Assembly: GCA_036250195.1 (NCBI GenBank) | Contig: JAVHZZ010000006.1 | Coordinates: 155,050,224 to 155,114,223, forward strand | Direction: 5' to 3' | Source of the DNA: Mixophyes australis | Lineage: Eukaryota; Chordata; Amphibia; Anura; Limnodynastidae | Length of the DNA: 64,000 nucleotides | In this document: positions 1 through 10,299 of the stretch, in pieces | Layout: each line of letters starts with the position of its first letter | Numbering within the stretch: position 1 is the stretch's first letter | Notes under the pieces: generated by a model | Databases searched by the model: none | What the model was told of the DNA's origin: nothing | The model's input: the letters and a program-made list of their open reading frames with translations, nothing else | Translations under genes and position numbers: made by a program

Positions 1-70
1 ATAATTGCACATATAAAAGTAACAGTAACTGGAAATGCATCTTATTGTCATAGCCACCCCAAAACACTAT

Positions 71-381
71 GGGCCTGAGTCATTAAGGAGAGTAAAGCAT
101 AAAAAAGGAGTAACATTTGCACCTGGGCAAAACCATGTTGTATTGGAGGGGGAGGTAAATTTAAAATTTGAGGCAGATTTATAGTTTGGGTAGGGCATGT
201 CCTAGATCAACTTTATATTTCAATGTAATAATAAAGCTAGCAAGTATTTGTGTGCTAGATGAAAAAACAGCCAGTATTTAACTTATGTACAAAATAATAA
301 ACTGATTTGCATCCCTTACATTGTAACATTGTTTGTCCCAGAGAACATTTACTCCTTTGCTTGCCTTAATGACTCAGGCCC
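71..381. mobile_element. MITE, family 1, copy 1
   Basis: A 311-bp non-coding element has terminal inverted repeats: gggcctgagtcattaagg at the left and the reverse complement of a near-identical sequence at the right (ccttaatgactcaggccc). It is flanked on both sides by 'tat', a candidate 3-bp target duplication. A second, more diverged copy lies at about 7917-8226, sharing internal blocks such as gggcatgtcct and agtatttgtgtgcta. The superfamily is not certain. Confidence 0.75.
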
Positions 382-384
382 TAT

Positions 385-935
385 AGCTTAAGTCTCAATG
401 GAGGTTTTTGCTTTCGCTCTGGGAAATGATTATGGAACCACAATGTACTAGTCTCCGCTGGTTGGACTTCTGAAGACTTCAAAACCTCTGCCATCACAGT
501 TGTAGACTCACACTTGTTGGATGCTCAATGGAACAGCTGGAGTCTCTTTTTTAGCATCTTGCATATGCCTCAACAAACCCACATGTTGCTCTTGTCATGG
601 TTCCAAAATTGGACTTGTGACCTTCATCCTTTGTGCATCCAGGATCTGGTCTATGTTACATAGCCAAATAAATTCCTTCACTCACTGTGTATATTGAGAA
701 GTTATTGTCCAGGCTGCCATTAATCAACCCGATAATCACCTGCTAACACTTCTTGGTCAACTCTGAAACTTCTCGTTTGTGCCTGGAATGTTTCTGAATT
801 GTTTATTGTGTACCTTTTTGCCCACTTCATGTTTTAGTAAGTTTCAGCATGATCTCAGGATCCTATTGGGAAAAGCACACAAAACATTAGGCGTTAATGG
901 ATATATTCGGGAGCTTCACTTACTGTTGCTACACC
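385..935. other. intergenic, no gene seen
   Basis: I see no coding region, RNA gene or clear repeat structure here. The short open frames lack any recognisable protein similarity. Confidence 0.6.
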
Positions 936-943
936 ATTTAGCA

Positions 944-1126
944 CAGGGGTGGGCAAACCTGTCCTCAAGGGCCATATCCAGTTTATGTTTTTAGGATTTC
1001 TGTCTGTAGAAACAGGTGGGATAATTACTGACCCAGCCAAATAGATTAACTCAGCTGTACATGATTAAAGAAATCCTAAAAACATGAACTGGATATGGCC
1101 CTTGAGGACAGGTTTGCCCACCCCTG
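944..1126. mobile_element. hAT-type MITE with exact 8-bp TSD
   Basis: A 183-bp palindromic element begins with caggggtgggcaaacctgtc, and its last bases are the inverted copy (gacaggtttgcccacccctg). It is flanked by the exact 8-bp direct repeat atttagca at 936-943 and 1127-1134. CAGGGGTG-type termini and 8-bp duplications are the hallmark of hAT transposons. It has no coding capacity, so it must have been mobilised in trans. Confidence 0.9.
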
Positions 1127-1134
1127 ATTTAGCA

Positions 1135-1500
1135 GGTACTTTGCAAGCTCTATCATCAGGAAACAACAAATCAACATACAAGGGAGCGCTGTTTAAAGTA
1201 TATATAAAATAAAAATACATTTCACATTTATTTTAGTTCTAAATTAAAAATAAATTATAAGCAATAAAATCAAAAATAAAATGTCACGTAATGATCACGC
1301 TAAATGTGGCAAGTATAAAGGTAAAATTCACATTCCAAATATATAATCTCAAATTTTCTCCAGCTCAATCATGCTCATGAAATGTTCATATTCTAATTGT
1401 CCAGCCACTTGCAAATATCAATCATCATAGTCAGATTTATTTTGGTGTTCCAAACTTTGTGTTTTTACAGATCAAATAGTGTCAGGAATCTGCTAGGATG
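1135..1500. other. AT-rich intergenic stretch
   Basis: AT-rich sequence in which I recognise no gene or element. Confidence 0.5.
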
Positions 1501-1504
1501 AGGG

Positions 1505-2425
1505 AGCCATGATCCATGGCAGATACCACTAACAAGTGGAGCAGGTAAGCGGAGATTAGGTGCAGTACAATGGATAGGTAGCGGCTGATGATCCACAGCC
1601 ATTACCACTAACAAGTGGAACGGGTAAGCAGAGATCAGCAGCAGTACACTAGATAGGTAGCAGGTGATGATCCTGTCATGAGCCGCGGCGGTACCCAGCC
1701 GCCGCGACCCTCTCGCCTGTGTCCCGGCCGTCGCTATGGCGACCAGGACGTCACTTCTGGGGGACGCTGTTATAGTTAGCGCTGCGTCCCGGCATTAGCT
1801 CCAGCCGGGCGCGTGCGCAATGTGGCCAGTTAGGTTTAATACAGCCACCTGTGGCTATAGCGATGCCTGCTCCTATTGGCTAGTACTGGTATTTAAGGCA
1901 GGGAGGGTTTAGCCTCCCTGCCGGTTATAGTTCAGTGCTCCTGTGCCTAGCCTGCTCCTGTGCCTCAGTTGGTGTATTGCCTTTGGATTTATTGACTACT
2001 CGTGTATGACCCCTTGCCTGCTTACTGGATTTTGCCGTCTTGCCTGTGTCCCTGATCTTTGGCCTGTACCTCGGATCCTGCTGACCTGTTCGTGACCCTG
2101 ACCCTTTGGCGTGTTTTTGACTATTCCTTTCTGCAAGTGACCCCTGACCTCGGCTCGTTTTCTGGATACGCGGTCTGCCATAACTCTCCATTCCTGGGTT
2201 CTCCGCAGCCGGTACACATCTCACGACCCTCCGTCTGTCTGCAGCCACGTTTGTCCCCACCACTAGGGGCAACAGTGAACACCAGACTTTCGGAGTAGAC
2301 TCCGGGTTTTGTGGCACTGGCTGCTGGGGTTCCTAACAGATCCACAGCAATTACCACTAACAAGTGGAACCAGTAAGCGGAGATCAGTGGCAGTACACTG
2401 GATAGGTAGTGGCCGAACACCATGC
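1505..2425. repeat. about 80-bp tandem repeat, three copies, split by a solo LTR
   Basis: A unit of about 80 bp containing accactaacaagtgga, a gtaagcggagat-like block and gatagGTAGc starts near 1509, near 1589 and again at 2339. The third copy is separated from the second by the LTR at 1674-2338. Removing the LTR and one copy of its target duplication restores the 80-bp period. The array therefore predates the LTR insertion. Confidence 0.8.
1674..2338 (+). mobile_element. solo LTR, Ty3/Gypsy chromovirus family
   Basis: A 665-bp LTR starts TGTCATGAGCCGCGGCGG and ends ..GTTCCTAACA. It is flanked by the exact 5-bp duplication GATCC (1669-1673 and 2339-2343). Its two ends match, in inverted orientation, the ends of the 3' LTR at 14655-15397, so it belongs to the same chromovirus family. 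A tatttaag sequence near 1890 could serve as the TATA region. No internal sequence remains, consistent with LTR-LTR recombination. Confidence 0.92.
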
Positions 2426-2965
2426 TGAGGAGAGGGAAGCTGCTTCCAGGACTGAAGTAGCCACGAAGAACCAGCACTGATAGGTGAGGGGAGGAGCCTT
2501 ATAAAGGGATGTCAGGAGGATACAATCAATGGGAGAACAGGCAGGTAGAACAGGTGAGACGGTCTGTGCAAGCGCAGGACTACAAGCTTATGGCAGCCGG
2601 CGACTAAAGCGAAGAATCAGGAGGAGGGTAGGCGCTCCTGTCTTTGAGTGGTGGCCATGGGAGGCCGGCGTGTGACAAATAGCTTGTCTCCTTAACAGAA
2701 CCAAGATGAATTGATATTTTGCTAAGGATAATCCTATATATGCAGTCAATATTCAATGATTATATATTCGCACAGCATTAAGGACCAATCGCATAGAGCA
2801 TTCAGATGGTAACAAATTTGACCCGTTTTAGGCAACAAATAGAAACCATAACGAAAGATCTCTTGACTGCCAAAGAATAAATTGTTTGCTGTAACTTAGT
2901 CCAAGAAAAGAAGAAAACTGCACATGGTTTCAATGAGACTGGAATATCTATTGTGGCAAGAGCCG
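2426..2965. other. unassigned repeat-like sequence
   Basis: No gene is recognised. The minus-strand open frame at 2802-2990 (62 codons) has no family I can name and is probably part of an old element. Confidence 0.4.
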
Positions 2966-2969
2966 CTAC

Positions 2970-3475
2970 TGCTGAAGCACACGCGAACAACTTCTTCCTT
3001 TTTATGTAGTTTTATTGTCAGGATGGTAAATGTTTTGACACCGTACAGATTTCACAGCAATACTTGGAGACCCTAAACGCTAGCTAGACATAGCTCAGCT
3101 CTCTCAAGACCAGCCAGCTTCCCCAGCGTTGATCTCAGTGCACAAATGATACAAACAAGCTTTTATACCTGATACTCCTCCCCCAGCCTTAGCTTGATGG
3201 ACAGGTGACACACCCACCTTCTCTTTAAAAGGAAACGCCCCATCACTGGCTCTGTTTGCACTAAAGAGACACACCCTGTCTGTTTGCTGAGAGGAAGGAT
3301 TTCTCTGCATGTAAGTTAACCAAACTTAAACTATTGTTTGTTACACATAGGTCTTTACATTCAATCTAGGTGCATTGCTGCACAAATGTTTTACTTTACT
3401 TCCCTGCTTTCTCTGCATATTGCCATCTAAATGCCTCCTTTTGTTACACTATATACATGTTGTTCCCACAAGCGA
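2970..3475 (-). mobile_element. probable LTR of the decayed Gypsy element at 3640-5430
   Basis: On the minus strand this stretch begins tgtgggaacaacatg (right end near 3475), has a TATA-like tataaaagc near 3160 and a polyadenylation-type aataaaac near 3010. That is the order expected in an LTR. It lies downstream of the minus-strand pol remains. The left boundary and target duplication were not resolved. Confidence 0.5.
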
Positions 3476-3639
3476 ACATAATGTAATTCAGTGTTGAGGC
3501 AAGGATGTTAGCCAAACTTGCACACAATAGTGTCATTTGACGTGTTTCTCCGCCTCTGTATGGGCTGTTTCATCAAAGGTCCTATTGAGGAACATCATCA
3601 CTGGTATGTTTTCTATTATGCTATATAAATATGAAGTTG

Positions 3640-5430
3640 TCTATTTTGTGTTATAGTAAGAGGTGTTCATGGTCCATAAACTTGATGGTCCTTTTGACTG
3701 TTTCGATGAACCTTTCTGCCAACCCATTAGTATTGAGGTGATGTGGGACTGTGATGAAGCGCTTTATACCATTCTCTTTCATGAATTTCCGAAATTCTTC
3801 CGAGACCAACACTGTCATCCATTATCATTGCAAAGTTGTTCAGGTAACCCATTCCAGGAGAAAATTACTCTTTAGACAGCGATACTCTTTTCTGTGGTAA
3901 TTAAATTCATGTTATGAACTTCAGGCCACAAGGAATGTGCATCCACGGCAACTAGAAACGTGATCCTTGAATGAATGGCAAAGTCAATATACACCCATTG
4001 ACACGGGGATGAGGGCCATTGCCAAGAGTGCAATGGAGATATTGGAGGTGTATTGTGAAACTTTTGACATTCCTCACAATCTTTTGTCAGGGCTTCAACC
4101 TGACCATTTCAGGACACCACACATAATTCCTGGCTAGACCCTCAACTAATCTCTCCAACACTCTGGTATGAAGTTTGGATGGCACTACAATTCCTGATCC
4201 ACACATCAGTGTGCCTTGGCATACAGATAGCTGGTCTTTCCTTGCTGAAAACTGAGAATATAATGGGTTACCACTACCACGTTTCGACCATCTCTTTACT
4301 GTCATGTCATAAACTGCTGATAATAAAAGATCATTTCTAGTTTCTGTACTAATAAGGGTGTTGGCTACAAGTAGTTGTACAGTTTATAGTACATGTCTAA
4401 GGGGTCCTGTAAGGTGGACTCTTTTTACCCAAACCCCCTCCCCCCCCACCCCCTTACAAGACTTCCATCATTCTGCACATAATTAATTTTGCCACTTTTA
4501 CCTTGACGCAGATGCAATTGGTTTCTCACTACCATACCTCAGATTATGTGACAGGACTGTCCTAATTTCAAAGGTTGAAGCGTCGTATCCCAGCTTGATG
4601 GATAGAGATGGGGCAAAGTGAGTGAGCATTGTCTGATGTAATCAACCTTTCAATGGATATAACATGCTCAAATCATTCTGTAAAAACTTACAATAATAGT
4701 TCACCAGACCTAGGTAAGATTTCAAGTGAGACACTGACTGGGACTACACTGCTCATAGCACTGTATCAATCTAGTCTTCTGACTTCTGCAGATTCTTCTG
4801 ATTATTTATCACAATAAGAGATTTCCTCTTTGAAAAATTTGCATTTTGTTCTGGTAGCCCTGAGCCCATATTCACTTAATCTTGTGAGTACCTTTTTAGG
4901 TTTATTTAAGTGATCATCATTGTCTTTTCCATTTACTATGATGTCATTGAGGTAGCACTGGGTACCATATTGCCCTTGTAGCACTTGATCCTTTATTCTT
5001 TGCTAAATAACTGGATCTGAGGCTATTCTGAAAACAAAATGGTTGTATCGGAATAAGCCCATGTCATGTCCATGTTAATTGGACGCCCCCAACAGAGTGG
5101 CAAAATGTACTCATTCTTAGGTAGCGGGAACTATACTGCGTGGACTACTGTATTGATATTTGTTTTAAAGTCTCCATAAATACAAAACTTTCCACTTTTC
5201 CTTCTTTAATACCAGAACTATGGGTGTGGCCCATTCACTCCACTCTACAGGTGACAGAAGACCTTAATGTTCTGATTTCAATAACTCTGCCGATGCTCCC
5301 AGTACTCTTTGTTCACAACCCTTTCTCTAAAAGCATTATTTCCATTCTCTACAATTTACTGGTTACCACCAATTAAGCCTGTTGTCACATAGCATGACAC
5401 TAATTGGGAAACAAATTTGGGCAGGACATC
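3640..5430 (-). pseudogene. decayed Ty3/Gypsy pol (reverse transcriptase and integrase fragments)
   Basis: Minus-strand translation gives two recognisable blocks separated by frameshifts and stops. At 4802-4984 there is a reverse transcriptase palm segment in which the catalytic YLDD box reads YLND, followed by HLN...VLTRLSEYGLRA, typical of Gypsy RT. At 3650-4300 there are integrase pieces: a zinc-binding-like segment near 4100-4300 and, near 3700, an AERFIETVKR motif of the catalytic core C-terminal side. RNase H between them is largely missing. It is an old, non-functional copy unrelated in detail to the chromovirus at 15-19 kb. Confidence 0.8.
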
Positions 5431-5439
5431 GGAGGAGAA

Positions 5440-6384
5440 TACCTGGACCACTGTTAGAGAATATTTAAGTCCTAAATTTCTTTTCTATTCAAGGAGAAAG
5501 CCAATAAAGTATATTATAGGTGGTACCTAATTCCCACAAGGCTAAAGTGGATCAATTGTATTGCATCTGATCAATAGGCTGTGGCAAAGTTTCTTGTGTC
5601 CATATCTGGGTCCTGTCCTAAGATTTTTCATTTTTTAGACAGCATAGCCAACCTCATCAGCAACATTACTAAAGTCTCAATCTAAAAAATGCCCATGGTC
5701 CTTCATACTTGGCTCCCCACGGGATGGACTGGATAAATACTCTGATAAACTTTCCATGCATATCCTCAATGATGCCAGATGGGGACTGGAGGGCCTGGAA
5801 ATGTACAGATCCCTTTTCCCTACAGCAGCTCAACAAAATATAGCACTTGCCGATTCCTGGATAAATCTCTGTGTACTTAAATAATAAATCTCATAAATAT
5901 ACTTAAGTTTGGTGCTATTGGTTCATTTCTAACAGCCCATCTGCACACAGAGACCCTTCCCTAATCTTTTATAGCCTCAGTAGCTATAGTTATTTCATTT
6001 TGTAGTGAACCAAACATGCTGGTTTAATTTAGCCTCGTGTTTCATATCAGTATTCCCCCATAGTAGATCTGTGGATACCGGATGTCCTGGTTTCGGTCTC
6101 TACTCCCTTTACTCTATCCCAGACCCCTCCCCATCCCACCCACAACACTTTGTTATACATCCCATTAAGCTTGATATTGTCTGTTTTTCTTACCATTGCC
6201 AAATAGCAACAAGTACTTGATGTTCTCTCTTACATACTTCTGCAATTAGTTTACCTGATGGTTTGTTAATCTATTTGCTTACCTATTTGTACATTTATTA
6301 CAATTCTGGTCTCTGGTAATTGTTATTATTTTTGTAATGTATTTGAAAGCATAAATAAAAAAATGTAAAAGGAAAAAAACACAT
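5440..6384 (+). mobile_element. possible L1-type LINE 3' end
   Basis: The stretch lacks a long open frame. It ends in an A-rich tail (aataaaaaaatgtaaaaggaaa at 6353-6375) after a T-rich leader, resembling the poly(A)-tailed 3' UTR of L1-like elements; another poly(A)-tailed insert at 53.7-54.2 kb ends similarly. No diagnostic protein motif was found, so the assignment is tentative. Confidence 0.35.
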
Positions 6385-6387
6385 TTA

Positions 6388-6558
6388 GGGGTATATTTAC
6401 TAAACTGTGGGTTTGAAAAAGTGAAGATGTTGCCTATAGCATCCAGATTCCAGCTGTCATTTTGTAAAATGTACTAAGTAAATGAGAACTAGAATCTGAT
6501 TGGTTGCTATTGGCAACATCTCCAATTTTTCAAACCCGCAGCTTAGTAAATATATCCG
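6388..6558. mobile_element. palindromic MITE, family 2, copy 1
   Basis: A 171-bp element has long imperfect inverted repeats (ggggtatatttactaa at the left, ttagtaaatatatccg at the right, each followed inward by gggtttgaaaaagtg-like sequence). It is flanked by TTA on both sides. A 3-bp TWA duplication and G-rich ends suggest a PIF/Harbinger-type MITE. A second copy is at 25532-25703. Confidence 0.75.
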
Positions 6559-6732
6559 TTAATGTTGTATATTCAAGACCCTTTTGCTGCAACTCTGAGG
6601 CATCATTTGCTGTTGTCTCTATGGAAATTGCAACGGATAATGTATGATTAACAACCTCTACCATCAACCTACTTTGATATCTTTTGCTATGCATGCCACT
6701 CGCCAACCTTTCCCTTAATGCATCTGAGAGTC

Positions 6733-7700
6733 TGTGACAGGATGGACCGCCTATGCCACCCTGTCTGTTGTTGCTGGGAACCGGCTGGGCTTACTTTGCC
6801 ACCATCCCCTTTCATTATTACGAATATGCCCCTCCTGCCGCATTGGGAGGGGCCTGCTGCCACCACTGAGCTCCTTCTAAGGCACTCAGAACCACGTTCC
6901 TTCTGGGTCACTGACGCTGCTAGCGTATTTAGTTCCTGATGTACCTGGGCTGGTAACTCTGGACCTCTTACTATGGATCCGGGTTGCTGTGAATGGATCC
7001 CCCCCAGGGGCAAACGCAGGATTTGTAGAGGGGGGTTTCCACACCACGCCGCCAGTGGGCGTGACCAGCATGGGGGCGTGGCTATAATTTTAGACAGTGC
7101 TTGGCTGCTCTCCAACTCTTCCTATCCCCATAATATACACAGGCAATTCCTATCCACATAATATACATGGGCAATGCTGCGTGTACTACAGTTAGGTGCA
7201 CGCAGCTCTCCCTATTCAAGCAGAGCTGTGTGAAGCGGGAGCAGGGTCCAAACAAAATTTACACTTATCTATGAAATTCTAGAAACACTGTGATGTCCTA
7301 CACCTGGTTTTCAAATGCAGAGAAACCAGGAGCCAGTCTTAATTAAAAGTTCCTGCCTTCAATGTTGGACCTTCACACATCAAAAGATCTAATTAACATG
7401 TGGCCTTTCATCAGACCGTTCGGAATACATATTCACACAGAACAATAAAAACCAAAAACAAGCTGGTTTCCCACATCACAATACAAAAGTGGGTTTGTAA
7501 ACACAGGCTCATTGTATCAGATATATACATCAGAAATAGGCATATCCTATAGCAAGGTTAAACAGAAAAAACAACTTTTCTACCCTGGTCTCAGAGATAA
7601 CGATTTCCTATCTCACAATATACACACACATTATCAAAATAAGTACACGCGCAATTACATACATTTTTACCAAAAGTTATTTAATAGTGATCCAGTCACA
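6733..7700 (-). mobile_element. solo LTR, Gypsy family A, exact 5-bp TSD
   Basis: On the plus strand it runs TGTGACAGGATGGACCGCC ... GTGATCCAGTCACA, and it is flanked by GAGTC at 6728-6732 and 7701-7705. The same sequence forms the LTRs at 27196-28633 and 29286-30362, where the adjacent polypurine tract shows that transcription is on the minus strand. Roughly 7000-7250 is not shared with those copies and looks like replaced or inserted sequence. Confidence 0.88.
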
Positions 7701-7916
7701 GAGTCCAACTCCAAACTGACAATGTTAAGAGAAACGCCTCAGATCTGCAATGTATTCTGAGATGCTTTTGCTCGTTTTTATCCCTTTTGTGGAACATGAC
7801 TCGTTCTGCTATTACTAATGGTTTTGGGTATAAATGATTTAGTAGAATATCAACAATGTCTTGTAACATTTTGTCTGCAGGCTTTACTGGTGTTAGCAAA
7901 TTGCGTACTAAACTAT

Positions 7917-8226
7917 AGGGGCCTGATTAATTAAGGAAAGTAAAGTAGAAAACATAAGTGACTTTGCAGCTTGGCAAAACCATGTTACATTGGAGGGGCA
8001 GGTACATTTAAAATGCGGGAAGAGATTTAAAGTTGGGGAAGGGCATGTCCTAAATCAGTTTTAAAATTTAGTGTCAAAATAAAACTATCAAGTATTTGTG
8101 TGCTACATGAAAAAAAGCCAGTATTTAACTTATATGCAAAATAATAAATTAATATGCACCCCTTGCATTGTAACATGGTTTTGTCAAGGACAAAACTTAC
8201 TCATTTGATTGCCTTACCTTCCTTAA
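7917..8226. mobile_element. MITE, family 1, copy 2
   Basis: About 310 bp resembles the element at 71-381 along its whole length: the gcctgattaattaagg end, the ccatgttacattggagg block, gggcatgtcct and agtatttgtgtgcta. The right terminus is diverged or truncated, and no duplication is visible. Confidence 0.7.
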
Positions 8227-8229
8227 AGG

Positions 8230-8880
8230 GGGCGGAGGGGTCCCACTGGCACTGGAGCCAGATAAGGTGGATTGACACAAGTTCACAGGCAGCAGGAAAG
8301 GGGGCGGGGGATGTGCAGGGAGGCATGTTCCCCTTTCACACCTGGGGACTAAGAAGGACAGTGAGAGACTTACTAGGAAACACAAGTGGGGGTGGTTAAG
8401 ATCTTGCAGGGACAGGAAGACAAGGGATAGTATGGTTGTTTGCATCACAATATAGTGCCACTCTCTCAATGTAGGTAGCCCGATTTTCTAGTGGTCTGTC
8501 AAAAGTTGCTATTGTGCCAATGTCATTTTAATTATTGGAAGTACTCTCCCATCTTACTTTATGTGTATAGTCTAACTTGCATAAGTATGTTTTCCACACA
8601 TCAGTACACCGCCATTATGTGCTATAACTTTCCTCTGTATCTCTTTCCAGCATTTGTTTCGGGGAGACACTGGTGGTAAGTACATTGTGCCTTTATTCCT
8701 CATCGCAAATTGTGGTATATGAGGAAAGAAAACAACCACTCGGAATGCTTGAGGAGCAGCAGCCAATGAGTCCACCATTCATTTAACACAGGAAGTGTAC
8801 AAAGAAAAACTGGTATTCATACGCCTCTATACAGAAACCCACTCAGCCAGTTTCTACATCCGTCGAGAGTTACAAGTAGT
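8230..8880. other. intergenic, nothing recognised
   Basis: There is no coding or repeat structure I can assign. The overlapping short frames on both strands have no recognisable protein features. Confidence 0.45.
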
Positions 8881-8889
8881 ATCTGCTAT

Positions 8890-9240
8890 ACACTAGAATA
8901 TTAAAGTGTACTCTTTAATCTGTTGGTCACAGGAACAAGATATATTGATAAGATATATTGCTCATGTAGCACATATAAGAGCTGTTCTGTTAGACAAAGC
9001 CCTTGACGATGACTATGTTATATACTTTACCTGAGCTACAAATCCATCTTTTATACATTGTATTCACAGGGTAAATCATTCCCAGTCTCCATAATCAATA
9101 AGTTTCCACCATGGTAAACACGCATTCAAAGTACATACATATATATAATAATTTAATGGAATAAAATCTATAAAATACAGTGGTTTTGGTAAGTTACATG
9201 ATGCAAATTAACCACACAGGTATAAGTAAGAAAATATTAA
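8890..9240 (-). mobile_element. LTR fragment, family D
   Basis: This shares blocks with 30770-30980, including ttaaagtgt(a/g)ctctttaatct followed by ggtcac, and gttatatactttac with gctacaa downstream. The order and spacing suggest a common LTR-like ancestor. Boundaries are unresolved. Confidence 0.45.
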
Positions 9241-9859
9241 TGAATTGTCATTCCAAAGAAAGTGACTTTAAAGCTTTCCTCTCCCTTTTGAATTTGGGGT
9301 GCGTGGTCTTTTCCTGAGATCTCCCACCTAGACTCACTCATAAGACTTTGTCCCTGGGTTCTAGCACAAACTTCTAGCTGAAGCTTGGTCAGATCCTGGC
9401 AGCACAGTCCTGCAGTACAAGCAGGCAAAACTCTCTGTGCTTCAAAGTGGATCTTCAGCTCTTGGGACTCCATAGAAGCAGTGCACCTTCGGAATTCAGG
9501 CGCTGCTGGAAAGGCCTTTGGCAATGCTTTCATTAAGCCTCCAAATGCACAATACTGCCGGGTTCTCCTGCAATCATTGCTCTTTTAGGTTTCATAAGAA
9601 CCCTGCCAGTAGTGGGTGGACTTCTGGCACCACTGCCTGCCAGGTCTCATGTTTGGAGAGCAGAGAGAGGCAGCCTAAGATAGCTGGGTACCATGCAATC
9701 CAACAGGACCACAAAGTAAGTGATTCTATCTTAAAATAATTTTTCAAAAAAGCAACATTTCTTCACCCTTTCTGGTCCAAGAGTGGCCCATATACCTATG
9801 ATTTGGCTCCTGGCCCTGCAATCTATGGGATTATCGGTAATTATCCGGGCCTGTCTAGC

Positions 9860-10140
9860 TCTTTCTACCTGGACAGTAGATAATGAAAGTAGATGATGAA
9901 AGGGTTGGGGTCAGTCACCACAGTGAGGTGCCAGCAATCCAAATAGGGCTGAAGTTTCTTTACAACCCAGACAACGGCTAAACACTAAGTCAGCAGTGCT
10001 TCAACCTAGCTAAGTACCGCTCTGAGTCCATAGGGGGACACCTCACTTTGAACAATACACTCTTGATTATAGTTTAACTCCGGTACTAGAGCAGTCACCT
10101 GGGCCCTTTTCAACATTTGGAAAGCCAACTATGTGCCAGG
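9860..10140 (-). pseudogene. Gypsy RNase H fragment, heavily decayed
   Basis: On the minus strand, pieces match the RNase H domain seen more clearly at 28830-29100. A KKLQ.YL block is followed by HLTVVTD.NP, which in intact elements contains a catalytic Asp of RNase H. The gtcagtcaccacagt and ctaagtac blocks are shared at the DNA level. Several stops interrupt it. It probably belongs to the same old element as the LTR fragment at about 8.9-9.2 kb. Confidence 0.6.
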
Positions 10141-10299
10141 TGACCAACACAGTGCAAGCTGCCCATAGATTGAGAAATGCCTGTATCACATTAAACTCCA
10201 GCATCTCCTTACTTCTCTGTGTATGCTTTCTGTTGCCTCTGCTGAGACCCTGTGGGTTCCCTAATTGGCCTATTCTCACCAGTCTCTACATGGTGCAAC

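Noticed and set aside
1925..2477. Overlapping frames of 118 and 130 codons around 1.9-2.5 kb
   Set aside because: They lie within or across the solo LTR, which is non-coding.
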